Shown in pieces: positions 40,649 through 49,479 of a DNA stretch of 64,000 bases (position 1 is the stretch's first letter; each line of letters starts with the position of its first letter). Below the pieces are notes generated by a model. The model saw only the letters and a list, made by a program, of their open reading frames with translations. It searched no databases and was not told the origin of the DNA. The stretch spans positions 1-64,000 of the forward strand of contig JAHLKT010000005.1 of assembly GCA_020444545.1 (NCBI GenBank). The letters are read 5' to 3'. The stretch comes from Desulfarculaceae bacterium (lineage in GTDB: Bacteria; Desulfobacterota; Desulfarculia; Desulfarculales; Desulfarculaceae). The translations under genes were made by a program, and so were the position numbers.

Positions 40649-43132
40649 CTAGTGCCCTTCGGTGGGATCGGGCTGGGGGTAGATCGCGGTGGGCGGCGAC
40701 GGCGTGGTGGGCGGGGGCGCCGCGCCTTGGGGGCCGAAGGTCTCGGACTGCAAAAAGTCCTGGGGGCGGCCCTCGGCCTGACCGGGATTGGCCTGGCCGG
40801 GCTGGGGCTGGCGGCCTTCCCGGAACGACTCGAAGAAGCCGCCCTTGCCTCCGGCGGGCACCGGCTGGCCGCTCAGGCGGTTCACCCGCGCGAACACCAC
40901 GCCCTCGGGCACCGGGAAGTCCGAGGCGGGCTGGCCCTTGAGGGCCTCGGCCATGAAGTATCGCCAGATGGGCCCCGCCGCCCGGGCCCCGGTCTCTTTG
41001 CGGCCCAGGGGCTGGTTGTCGTCCTGGCCCACCCACACCCCGCAGATGAGCTGGGGGCTGAACCCCATGAACCAGGCGTCGCGAAGGTCGTTGGTGGTGC
41101 CGGTCTTGCCGGCCAGGGGCCGCTTGAGCGAGAGCATCTGCCGCCCGGTGCCCTCTTCGATGACCCCCTGGAGCAGGTGGGTGGTCAGATAGGCGGTCTG
41201 GGGCGAGATGACCTGGCGCTCCACCGGCTGGGCCTTGTAGAGCTCCTTGCCGGTGGCGTCGCTCACCCGCTCCACGAACACCGGCTCCATGAGCATCCCG
41301 TGGTCCGCGAACACCCCGTAGGCCCGGGTGAGCTCCAGCAGGGTGAGGCCGCTGGTGCCCAGGGCCAGGGAGAGGTTGGGCACCAGCTCGCTGGCGATGC
41401 CCAAACGGCGGGCGTAGCCCACCACGTAGCCCAGGCCCAGGTCCGAGAGCAGCTTCACCGTGACCACGTTGCGCGAGTGGGCCAGGCCTTGCCTAAGGGT
41501 GGTGGGGCCGTAGAAGCGGCCTTCGTAGTTCTTGGGCCGCCACTTCTCGCCGGGCTGGGTGGGGTCGTCATAGGTGATGGGCGCGTCCAGGACCACGGTG
41601 GAGGAGGTGTAGACCTGCTTGGGGTGGTCCAGGGCGGCGGCATAGATGATGGGCTTGAAGGCGCTGCCCGGCTGGCGGCGGGCTTGCAGGGCCCGGTTGA
41701 ACTGGCTCTTACCGAAGTCCGAGCCGCCGATGAGCGCGCGCACCCGGCCGGTCTGGTTTTCCATGGCCAACAGGGCGGCCTGGGCCACCGGCTCCTGCAC
41801 CAGCACCAGCTCCCAGCGGCGGGTCTTGGAGTTGTAGTCCCCCACCTTGACCAGCACCACGTCGCCGGGACGGAAGACCTCGCTGATGCTCTTGAGCGGC
41901 GAGCGGTGGTCCTCGGGGCGCTTGCGCGGGGGCAGGGCCCAGCGCACCTGCTCAAAGGGTATGTAGCCCCGGGCCGGCCCCAGGCGCAGCTCGGCCACTT
42001 GGCGGCCGGGGTCCACGGCGGTGACCACCGCTTTGGCTTTGCTTCCGGGCTCCAGCTCACCCCGGCCCACCGGCACGGCCCGAGCCTGGTCCAGCTCGGC
42101 AGCGCCCAGGCGCTTGATGGGGCCGAAATAGCCCTGGCGGCGGGTAAGTTGGGCCAGGCCCTTCTTGATGGCCGCGCGGCCCGCGGCGGTCATGGCCGGG
42201 TCGCAGGCGGTGTGCACGGTGAGGCCGTGCTCGTAGAGCACCTTCTTGCCGAAGCGCTCCTCCAGCCACTGGCGTACCGTCTCTTCGTAGTAGGGCGCGG
42301 CCACGGTCTTGGCCCGGTGCAGCTTGATGTCCAGGGGTTGGGTCAGGGCGGCCTGGGCCTGCTCGGGGCTGATGAAGCCGTCGGCCTGCATCCGCTCGAT
42401 GACGTAAACCTGGCGGGTGCGGGCCCGGCGGGGGTGCCTGAGCGGGCTGTAGCGGCTGGGGGCCTGGATGAGCCCGGCGATGAGCGCCGCCTCGGCCACA
42501 TTGAGGTCCTTGGCCGGCTTGCCGAAATAGGTGCGCGCCGCGGCCTCCACTCCGTAGGTCCCGTGGCCCAGGTATATCTCGTTCATATAAATGTAGAGAA
42601 TGTCCTGCTTGGAGAGCGTCTGCTCCATGCGCCAGGCGAAGACCATCTCCTTGATCTTGGGCACCCAGGCCTTGGCCGGGGTGTTGAGTAGCGCCTGGGC
42701 CACCTGCTGGCTGATGGTGCTGGCCCCCTGCACCACCCGGCCCGCCTTGATGTTGGCCACGGTGGCCCGCGCGATGCCCGCCAGGTCGATGCCCTGGTGA
42801 TGGAAGAAGTTGCCGTCCTCGGCGGCCACGAAGGCCTTGACCGCCAGGGGGCTGATCTGGCTCAGCGGCACCACGAAGCGCCGCTGGTGGTAATACTGGA
42901 CCATCAGCGAGCCGTCGGCGGCCAGCACCCGGGTCACCGAGGCGGGGCGGTAGTCGGCGATGCTCTCGATTTGGGGGAGGTCTTCGGTGATGTAGAACCA
43001 GCCCACCACCGCCGCCCCGGCGGCCAGGATGGCCGACACCAGGACCAGGGAAAAACCCCAGAGCACCAGGCGCCTGAGCCAGCGCCGTTTGCGGGGAGCT
43101 GCGGGAGGAGCGGGTGGCAATGCATTCTCCAT
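40649..43132 (-). CDS. mrcA: Class A penicillin-binding protein (PBP1A)
   Basis: An 827-residue bifunctional peptidoglycan synthase. Start is ATG 43132 (MENALPPAPP), since further upstream the frame runs into hypA. A membrane helix (about 24-46) is followed by a GT51 glycosyltransferase domain with AFVAAEDGNFFHHQGID and GASTISQQ, then an OB-like insert and the transpeptidase with SAFK (GSAFKPIIYAA), SRN and KTGTTNDLRDAWF. A Pro/Gln-rich tail (last 60 residues) has low complexity. It polymerises and cross-links glycan strands in the periplasm. Confidence 0.92.
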   Translation of the reverse strand: MENALPPAPPAAPRKRRWLRRLVLWGFSLVLVSAILAAGAAVVGWFYITEDLPQIESIADYRPASVTRVLAADGSLMVQYYHQRRFVVPLSQISPLAVKAFVAAEDGNFFHHQGIDLAGIARATVANIKAGRVVQGASTISQQVAQALLNTPAKAWVPKIKEMVFAWRMEQTLSKQDILYIYMNEIYLGHGTYGVEAAARTYFGKPAKDLNVAEAALIAGLIQAPSRYSPLRHPRRARTRQVYVIERMQADGFISPEQAQAALTQPLDIKLHRAKTVAAPYYEETVRQWLEERFGKKVLYEHGLTVHTACDPAMTAAGRAAIKKGLAQLTRRQGYFGPIKRLGAAELDQARAVPVGRGELEPGSKAKAVVTAVDPGRQVAELRLGPARGYIPFEQVRWALPPRKRPEDHRSPLKSISEVFRPGDVVLVKVGDYNSKTRRWELVLVQEPVAQAALLAMENQTGRVRALIGGSDFGKSQFNRALQARRQPGSAFKPIIYAAALDHPKQVYTSSTVVLDAPITYDDPTQPGEKWRPKNYEGRFYGPTTLRQGLAHSRNVVTVKLLSDLGLGYVVGYARRLGIASELVPNLSLALGTSGLTLLELTRAYGVFADHGMLMEPVFVERVSDATGKELYKAQPVERQVISPQTAYLTTHLLQGVIEEGTGRQMLSLKRPLAGKTGTTNDLRDAWFMGFSPQLICGVWVGQDDNQPLGRKETGARAAGPIWRYFMAEALKGQPASDFPVPEGVVFARVNRLSGQPVPAGGKGGFFESFREGRQPQPGQANPGQAEGRPQDFLQSETFGPQGAAPPPTTPSPPTAIYPQPDPTEGH

Positions 43133-43262
43133 ATACTGCCTGAGCAGTCTACCAGAGCCCCGAGGCCCAGCCAAGCCAAGCGGCCTTGGCCCGGTTGACC
43201 CCTTCCGCGCGGCCGTGCTACTCTCAAAAGCCTTCGTAACATCCCTAGCTTGCGGGAAAAAC

Positions 43263-43604
43263 TTGCACGAACTTTCCATCGCCCAATCCCTGCTGGCCAT
43301 CGTTTTGGACGAGGCCCGCCGCCACCAGGTGAACAAAGTGACCAAGGTGGCGGTGAAGATAGGCGCCCTGGCCGGGGTGGTGCCCTCGGCGCTCACTTTC
43401 AGCTTTGATCTGATCAAGGAGGGCACCAAGGCCGCCGAGGCCGAGCTGGTCGTCGAGCAGGCCCCGGCCCAGGGGGTATGCCACGCCTGTGAAGGGGAGA
43501 TCGACATGAGCCGCCTGGTGGACCAGTGCCCGCACTGCGGGTCCAAGGATATCGAGTTCACCGGGGGGCAGGAGCTATACGTGGATCACATCGAGGCGGA
43601 ATGA
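43263..43604 (+). CDS. hypA: HypA, nickel-insertion metallochaperone for hydrogenase
   Basis: A 113-residue protein. Start is TTG 43263, which places His at position 2 (LHELSIAQSLL), as needed for the nickel site of HypA (Met1-His2-Glu3); no ATG gives this N-terminus. The zinc domain has CHAC and CPHC pairs. HypA delivers nickel with HypB to NiFe-hydrogenase precursors. It is followed after 22 bases by hypB and starts divergent from the penicillin-binding protein gene. Confidence 0.9.
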   Translation: MHELSIAQSLLAIVLDEARRHQVNKVTKVAVKIGALAGVVPSALTFSFDLIKEGTKAAEAELVVEQAPAQGVCHACEGEIDMSRLVDQCPHCGSKDIEFTGGQELYVDHIEAE

Positions 43605-43626
43605 AGCCGCCGGGAGCGATACGCAA

Positions 43627-44277
43627 ATGGCCGAGATAGAGGTGGGGCGCAGCATTCTGGAAGCCAACGAAAAGTTGGCCGAGGGGCACCGCAAACGCTT
43701 CGCGGACAGCGGAGTGAAGGTGCTCAACCTGATCTCCAGCCCCGGCGCGGGCAAGACCAGCGTGCTGGAGCAGACCCTGAAACGCCTGCAAGGACGCCTG
43801 GCCTGCGCGGTGATCGAGGGCGACATCCAGACCGACGAGGACGCCCGGAGGGTGGCCGCGGTGGGGGTGCCGGCGGTGCAGATCCAGACCCAGGGCGCCT
43901 GCCACCTGGACGGGCAGATGATCGGCGAGGCCCTGGCCGCCCTTGATCTGGACGCGCTGGACCTTCTGATCATCGAAAACGTGGGCAACCTGGTCTGCCC
44001 GGTGGACTTCGACCTGGGCGAGGACATGAAGGTGGCGGTGCTCTCCACCACCGAGGGCGACGACAAGCCCAGCAAGTATCCCGCCTTGTTCCAGCAGGCT
44101 GGGGTGCTCCTGGTGAACAAGATAGACTTGCTGCCCTATATCGACTGCGACCTGGAGCGCATCCACCGCACTTGCCATCAGCTCAACCCCGAGCAGAAGG
44201 TCTTCGACCTCTCCTGCCGCACCGGCGAGGGCATCGACCAATGGATCGACTGGCTGGTTAGCTGGGTCAAGGGCTAG
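43627..44277 (+). CDS. hypB: HypB, hydrogenase nickel-incorporation GTPase
   Basis: A 216-residue SIMIBI GTPase. P-loop SSPGAGKTSVLE, GDIQTDEDA, IIENVGNLVCPVDFD and NKIDLLPY motifs are all present, with the metal-site cysteine in NLVCP. It lacks the N-terminal CxxCGC motif and the His-rich nickel store of some HypB proteins, so it is the short form. It works with HypA. Confidence 0.92.
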   Translation: MAEIEVGRSILEANEKLAEGHRKRFADSGVKVLNLISSPGAGKTSVLEQTLKRLQGRLACAVIEGDIQTDEDARRVAAVGVPAVQIQTQGACHLDGQMIGEALAALDLDALDLLIIENVGNLVCPVDFDLGEDMKVAVLSTTEGDDKPSKYPALFQQAGVLLVNKIDLLPYIDCDLERIHRTCHQLNPEQKVFDLSCRTGEGIDQWIDWLVSWVKG

Positions 44278-44290
44278 GCATTGATGCCGG

Positions 44291-44412
44291 GAGGCGTCCA
44301 ACTCCTGCCTGCGGAACTCGTTTCGCGCTTTTCAGCCTCGACGTGCTGGCGTGTACGCCTGCGGCTAAAAAGCGCTGCAACTTCGTCCCTCGGCGACGGA
44401 TTTGAACGCCTC
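44291..44412. repeat. 122-bp palindromic intergenic element, copy D
   Basis: Terminal inverted repeats GAGGCGTCCAA (44291-44301) and TTGAACGCCTC (44402-44412), with an inner hairpin whose arms are 44325-44337 and 44363-44375 (13 bp, one G-U). Its centre shares CTCGACGT...TACGCCTGCG with the hairpin elements A-C. It lies between hypB and hypF, interrupting the hyp cluster. It could be a small non-autonomous mobile element or an RNA processing structure. Confidence 0.7.
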
Positions 44413-44456
44413 TTGGCCTACGGGGTTACGGGAGCGCCTTTCACAGGCCGAACCAA

Positions 44457-46829
44457 GTGAGCGCCAAAACCACAAGAGAGCTCGCCCGGGTGGAGGGGGT
44501 GGTGCAGGGGGTCGGCTTCCGGCCCTTTGTCTACAACCTGGCGCGGGGTCTGGGGCTCACCGGCTGGGTGAGCAACACCGCCGCCGGGGTGGAGCTGGCC
44601 GTGCAGGGCGGCGGCGAGGCGGTGGAGGAGTTCTTCGCCCGCCTGGAGACCCAGGCCCCGCCCCTGGCCGTGATCCACCGGGTGGAGCGCCAAACCGCCG
44701 AGCCCGAGCCCGGCGAGAGCGAGTTTGAGATCCGGGCCTCGGAGGGCGGCAAACGCTCCACCCTGATCTCTCCCGACGTGGCGGTGTGCGAGGCCTGTCT
44801 GGCCGAGATGCTCGACCCCGTTGACCGCCGCCACGGCTACGCCTTCATAAACTGCACCCACTGCGGCCCCCGCTACACCATCATCGAAGACCTGCCCTAC
44901 GACCGGCCCCTGACCACCATGAAGGCCTTTGAGATGTGCCCGGCCTGCGGGGCCGAGTACCACGACCCAACGGATCGGCGCTTCCACGCCCAGCCGACCG
45001 CCTGCCCGGTGTGCGGGCCGCGCCTCTGGCTGGCCGACGGCGAGGGCAACGAGCTAGCGGCTGACGACGCGGTGGCCGAGGCCGCCGAGGCCTTGGCTAA
45101 GGGCGAGGTGCTGGCCGTCAAGGGCTTGGGCGGCTTCCATTTGGCGGCCGACGCTGCCAGCGAGGAGGCGGTGGCCCGCCTGCGGGGGCGCAAGCACCGC
45201 GAGGAAAAGCCTTTGGCGGTGATGGTGGCCGGGCTGGAACAAGCCCGCGCCCTGGCCGAGCTGGACCAGGCCAGCGCGGAGGCCCTGGCCAGCCGGGAGC
45301 GGCCCATCGTGCTGGTCCCCCGCCGGGAGGGTGCGCCCCTGGCCCCCTCCGTAGCCCCGCGCAACCGGCTCATCGGCCTGCTCCTGCCCTACACCCCGCT
45401 GCACCACCTGCTGCTGGCTGCGGCGGCCGAGCGCGGCCTCAAGGCCCTGGTCATGACCAGCGGCAACGTGAGCGACGAGCCCATCTGCCTGGACAACCAC
45501 GAGGCGGTGTGCCGCATCGGGGCCAAGGCCGCGCGCGGGGCCATTGCCGACAAGCTCCTGCTGCACAACCGGGACATCCACCTGCGCTCCGACGACTCGG
45601 TGGTGCGGGTGGTGGGCGGGGCCTTGCGCCAGATGCGCCGCTCGCGGGGCTTCGTGCCCTCGCCCCTGATTCTGGCTCCGGGCGTGGCCCCCGAGGGTTG
45701 CCCGCCAATCCTGGCCGCCGGGGCCCACCAGAAGAACACCCTGTGCCTGCTGCGAGGCCGCGAGGCTTTTCTCTCCCAGCACGTGGGCGACCTGGACGAT
45801 CTGCGCACCCTGGAGTTTTTCGAGCTCACCGCCGGGCATCTGGCCCGCATCCTGGAAGCCGAGCCCCAGGTGATCGCCTGCGACCTGCACCCGGACTACC
45901 TCTCCAGCAAGTGGGCCGTGGAGCGCGGCCTGCCGGTGGTAAGGGTGCAGCACCACCACGCCCACGCGGTGGCGGTGATGGCCGAGCACGGGCTGAGCGG
46001 CGAGGTGCTGGGACTGTGCCTGGACGGCACCGGATTTGGCGACGACGCCACGGTGTGGGGCGGGGAGCTTTTGGCCGCGCGGGCCGGGGGATACCGCCGC
46101 CTGGGGCGGCTCCGGCGCTTCGGCCTGCCCGGGGGAGAGGCGGCGGTCAAGGAACCCTGGCGGGTGGGCTGGTCGCTCTTGCACGAGGTCTTCGGCCCGG
46201 AGGAGGCCGCCAGCCTGGCCCTGGGCCTGGTGGAGCGGCGCGGCCAGCACCTGCCGCTCATAAGCCGCATGATCGCCCAGGGGATCAACACCCCGCTGAC
46301 CTCCAGTCTGGGGCGGCTCTTCGACGGCGTGGCCGCCTTGTGCGGCCTGCGCGAAGAGGTGGCCTACGAGGGACAGGCGGCTGTCGAACTGGAGCAGGCT
46401 ATGCAGGCCCTGGCCGATGGCTACCCCTTTGCCCTGCGCGAGACGGAAGGCCTGCTGGAGCTGGACTGGGGCCCGGCGGTGATGGCTGTGGTTGAAGACG
46501 TTTTGAACGGGGCGGACGCGGCCACGGTGTCGGCCCGTTTTCATGCCGGGTTGCTGGCCGGGCTGAGCGCCTGGGCCCAGGCTGGGGCCGAGCTGAGCGG
46601 CCTCACACGCGCCTGTTTGGGCGGCGGCTGCTTAATGAACGCCTGCCTGCTGGCCGGGCTGCCTGCGGCCTTGGAGGGCGCGGGGCTCACGGTGTACACT
46701 GCGGCACTGGCGCCGTCCAACGACGGCGGTCTGAGCCTGGGCCAGGCCGTGGCCGCGGCCAACGCCTGGGCCAACGGCCTGGACCCCGGCGGCGTCACCA
46801 CCTTCACTCCGGACGGGGGGAAATCGTGA
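44457..46829 (+). CDS. hypF: HypF, carbamoyltransferase for hydrogenase cyanide ligand synthesis
   Basis: A 790-residue enzyme from GTG 44457. Domains in order: acylphosphatase-like (about 8-95, VEGVVQGVGFRPFVYNLA), two zinc fingers (CxxC pairs in CEACLAEM, CTHCGP, CPACGAEY and CPVCGP), a YrdC-like domain (GEVLAVKGLGGFHLAADA) and a Kae1-like C-terminal domain with QHHHAHAVAVMAEHG and LDGTGFGDD. It makes the thiocarbamate on HypE from carbamoyl phosphate. Its stop overlaps the hypD start, leaving no room for hypC between them. Confidence 0.93.
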   Translation: MSAKTTRELARVEGVVQGVGFRPFVYNLARGLGLTGWVSNTAAGVELAVQGGGEAVEEFFARLETQAPPLAVIHRVERQTAEPEPGESEFEIRASEGGKRSTLISPDVAVCEACLAEMLDPVDRRHGYAFINCTHCGPRYTIIEDLPYDRPLTTMKAFEMCPACGAEYHDPTDRRFHAQPTACPVCGPRLWLADGEGNELAADDAVAEAAEALAKGEVLAVKGLGGFHLAADAASEEAVARLRGRKHREEKPLAVMVAGLEQARALAELDQASAEALASRERPIVLVPRREGAPLAPSVAPRNRLIGLLLPYTPLHHLLLAAAAERGLKALVMTSGNVSDEPICLDNHEAVCRIGAKAARGAIADKLLLHNRDIHLRSDDSVVRVVGGALRQMRRSRGFVPSPLILAPGVAPEGCPPILAAGAHQKNTLCLLRGREAFLSQHVGDLDDLRTLEFFELTAGHLARILEAEPQVIACDLHPDYLSSKWAVERGLPVVRVQHHHAHAVAVMAEHGLSGEVLGLCLDGTGFGDDATVWGGELLAARAGGYRRLGRLRRFGLPGGEAAVKEPWRVGWSLLHEVFGPEEAASLALGLVERRGQHLPLISRMIAQGINTPLTSSLGRLFDGVAALCGLREEVAYEGQAAVELEQAMQALADGYPFALRETEGLLELDWGPAVMAVVEDVLNGADAATVSARFHAGLLAGLSAWAQAGAELSGLTRACLGGGCLMNACLLAGLPAALEGAGLTVYTAALAPSNDGGLSLGQAVAAANAWANGLDPGGVTTFTPDGGKS

Positions 46830-47914
46830 AACACGTGGACGAATACCGCGACCCCCAGATCACCCGCGAGCTGGGCGCCCGCATCCGCGCGGCCAGCAGC
46901 AAGCCCGCCCGCTTCATGGAGCTCTGCGGCACCCACACCATGGCCCTGGCCCGCCACGGCCTGCACGCCATGCTGCCCGAGACGGTGTCCATGGTTTCGG
47001 GGCCGGGCTGCCCGGTGTGCGTCACCGCCACCGAGGAGATCGATCGGGCCATCAAGCTGGCCCGCACCCCGGGCGTGGTGGTGGCCACCTTCGGCGATTT
47101 GGTGCGGGTGCCGGGCAGCGAGGGCTCCCTGGCCGGAGAGCGCGCCGCCGGGGCGGCGGTGGAGGTGGTCTACTCGCCTTTGGACGCGGTGGGCTTGGCC
47201 GCCAAGCGGCCCGAGGACGAGGTGGTGTTCCTGGGCATCGGCTTCGAGACCACCGCGCCCACGGTGGCCGCCGCGCTCATGACCGCCGACCAGCAAGGCC
47301 TGAAAAATTTCAGCGTGCTCAGCGCGCACAAGCTCTTGCCTCCGGCCCTGGCCGCCCTGTTGGGCGGGCCGGACCTGGGGCTCAACGGCTTCCTCTGCCC
47401 GGGCCACGTGACCACGGTGATCGGCACCGCCTGCTACCAGCCCGTGGCCCGCGAGCACGGCCTGCCCTGCGTGGTGGCCGGCTTCGAGCCAGCCGACGTG
47501 CTGGCCGCCATCCTCATGCTGGTGAGGCAGGTGGAGGCGGGCGAGAGCAAGGTGGAGATAGCCTACAAGCGGGCCGTGCGCCCCGAGGGCAATCCGGCCG
47601 CCGTGGCCCTCATGAACCGCTACTTCGAGCCGGTGGACGCGCCCTGGCGCGGCCTGGGGCTCATTCCCTTGAGCGGTCTGGCTCTGCGCGAAGAGTTCGC
47701 CCATCTGGACGCGGCCAAGAAGTTCGACGTGAGCGTGCCCCCGGCCCAGGATCACCCCGGCTGCCGTTGCGGCGACGTGCTGCGCGGGCTCATCACCCCG
47801 CCGGAGTGCAAGCTTTTCGCCACGGTCTGCGCGCCCTCCAGCCCGGTGGGGCCCTGCATGGTCTCGGCCGAGGGCACCTGCGCCGCCTGGCACCGCTACC
47901 GCCGCGAAGATTGA
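46826..47914 (+). CDS. hypD: HypD, hydrogenase iron-centre assembly protein
   Basis: A 362-residue 4Fe-4S protein from GTG 46826, overlapping the hypF stop. Motifs are MELCGTHTMAL, VSGPGCPVCVTA, GFETTAPT, CGDVLRG and a C-terminal cysteine-bearing segment VSAEGTCAAWHRY. HypD with HypC forms the scaffold where the Fe(CN)2CO unit is assembled. Since hypC is not in this window, its partner must be encoded elsewhere. Confidence 0.93.
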   Translation: MKHVDEYRDPQITRELGARIRAASSKPARFMELCGTHTMALARHGLHAMLPETVSMVSGPGCPVCVTATEEIDRAIKLARTPGVVVATFGDLVRVPGSEGSLAGERAAGAAVEVVYSPLDAVGLAAKRPEDEVVFLGIGFETTAPTVAAALMTADQQGLKNFSVLSAHKLLPPALAALLGGPDLGLNGFLCPGHVTTVIGTACYQPVAREHGLPCVVAGFEPADVLAAILMLVRQVEAGESKVEIAYKRAVRPEGNPAAVALMNRYFEPVDAPWRGLGLIPLSGLALREEFAHLDAAKKFDVSVPPAQDHPGCRCGDVLRGLITPPECKLFATVCAPSSPVGPCMVSAEGTCAAWHRYRRED

Positions 47915-47933
47915 TCAACCCGTAGGAGACACC

Positions 47934-49460
47934 ATGAGCCCCTCAAAATCCCCGGTCCTGTTGCTGCATCCCGACGACGACGTGCTGGTGGCCCTGACCG
48001 GGCTGCCCGCCGGGACCGAGCTGGCCGGGCACGGCCTGAGTTGCGCCGGGGACATCCCGGCCGGGCACAAGCTGGCCCGGCGCGACCTGCCCGAGGGGCA
48101 CCAGGTGCGCAAGTACGGCCAGATCATCGGCGCGGCCTCCACGCCCATAGCGGCCGGGGAATGGGTGCACACCCACAACCTGGCTTTCGGAGATTTCGCC
48201 CGCGACCTGGCCATCGGCGAGGACGTGAAGCCCACGCTCATGGTGCCCCCCGAACAGCGGGCCATCTTCCAGGGCTATCTGCGTCCCGACGGCCGGGCGG
48301 CCACGCGCAACTATCTGGGCGTGTTGGCCACGGTGAACTGCTCGGCCTCGGTGTGCCACTTCATTGCCTCGGCGGCCCGCGAGCTGGTGGCCCAGTATCC
48401 CGGCGTGGACGGGGTGGTGCCCCTGGGGCACGGCTCGGGCTGCGGCCAGAGCTCGGGATCGGTGGGCTATGCCCACTTGCAGCGCACCCTGGCCGGCTAT
48501 GCCCGCCACCCCAACTTCGCCGGGGTGCTGGTGGTGGGCCTGGGCTGCGAGGTGAACCAGCTGGACGCCTTCATGGAGAACATGAACCTGGAGCAAGGGC
48601 AGCTCCTCAGGGCCATGAACATCCAGGATGCCGGGGGCACCGCCAAGACGGTGGAGTGGGGCCTGGCGGCGATCAAGGAGATGCTGCCCGAGGCGGCCAA
48701 GGCACAGCGCCAGCCCCTTCCCGCCAGTATGCTCAAGGTGGGTCTGGAGTGCGGCGGCTCGGACGCCTACTCGGGACTCACCGCCAACCCGGCCCTGGGC
48801 GCGGCCATGGACCGCCTGGTGGCCCAGGGGGGCACCGCGATCCTGGCCGAGACGCCCGAGATCTACGGGGCCGAGCATCTGCTCACCCGGCGGGCGGTGA
48901 GCCCGGAGGTGGGCCAGAAGCTGGCCACGCGGGTGCGGTGGTGGGAGGTGTACTCCTCGCAACACGGGGCCAGCCTGAACGTGAACCCCACCCCGGGCAA
49001 CAAGGCCGGCGGCCTGACCACCATTCTGGAAAAATCCCTGGGCGCGGTGGCCAAGGCGGGCACCACCAATCTATGCCAGGTGTACCAGTACGGTGATGCG
49101 GTGGAGACGCCGGGCCTGGTGTTCATGGACACCCCGGGCTATGACATGGTTTCCATCACCGGCATGGTGGCCGGCGGGGCCAACCTGATCTGCTTCACCA
49201 CAGGGCGGGGCACGGTGTGCGGCTCGCGGCCCGCGCCCACCCTGAAGCTGGCCACCAACCGCGCCATGTACGCGCGCATGGCCGAGGACATGGACATCGA
49301 CTGCGGGGCCATCGCCGAGGGCGAGGCCACGGTGGACCAGATGGGTCAGGCGGTGTTCGAGCGCATTCTGGAGACCGCCTCGGGCCAGGCCACCAAGAGC
49401 GAGGCCCTGGGTTTCGGGGACCAGGAGTTCGTGCCCTGGCAGGTGGGGGCGGTGCTTTAG
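47934..49460 (+). CDS. UxaA-family dehydratase (altronate/galactarate dehydratase-like)
   Basis: A 508-residue protein with an N-terminal SAF-like domain (about 1-95; AGDIPAGHKLARRDLPEG) and the UxaA/GarD-type dehydratase body: GYLRPDGRAATRNYLGVLAT, GLGCEVNQLD, GLECGGSDAYSGLTANPA and FMDTPGYDMVSITGMVAGG. Relatives are iron-dependent sugar-acid dehydratases. It sits between hypD and hypE with short gaps (19 bases each side), which is unusual because sugar-acid metabolism has no known link to hydrogenase maturation. Confidence 0.82.
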   Translation: MSPSKSPVLLLHPDDDVLVALTGLPAGTELAGHGLSCAGDIPAGHKLARRDLPEGHQVRKYGQIIGAASTPIAAGEWVHTHNLAFGDFARDLAIGEDVKPTLMVPPEQRAIFQGYLRPDGRAATRNYLGVLATVNCSASVCHFIASAARELVAQYPGVDGVVPLGHGSGCGQSSGSVGYAHLQRTLAGYARHPNFAGVLVVGLGCEVNQLDAFMENMNLEQGQLLRAMNIQDAGGTAKTVEWGLAAIKEMLPEAAKAQRQPLPASMLKVGLECGGSDAYSGLTANPALGAAMDRLVAQGGTAILAETPEIYGAEHLLTRRAVSPEVGQKLATRVRWWEVYSSQHGASLNVNPTPGNKAGGLTTILEKSLGAVAKAGTTNLCQVYQYGDAVETPGLVFMDTPGYDMVSITGMVAGGANLICFTTGRGTVCGSRPAPTLKLATNRAMYARMAEDMDIDCGAIAEGEATVDQMGQAVFERILETASGQATKSEALGFGDQEFVPWQVGAVL

Positions 49461-49479
49461 GCCAAAGCGGGGGAGAGGC

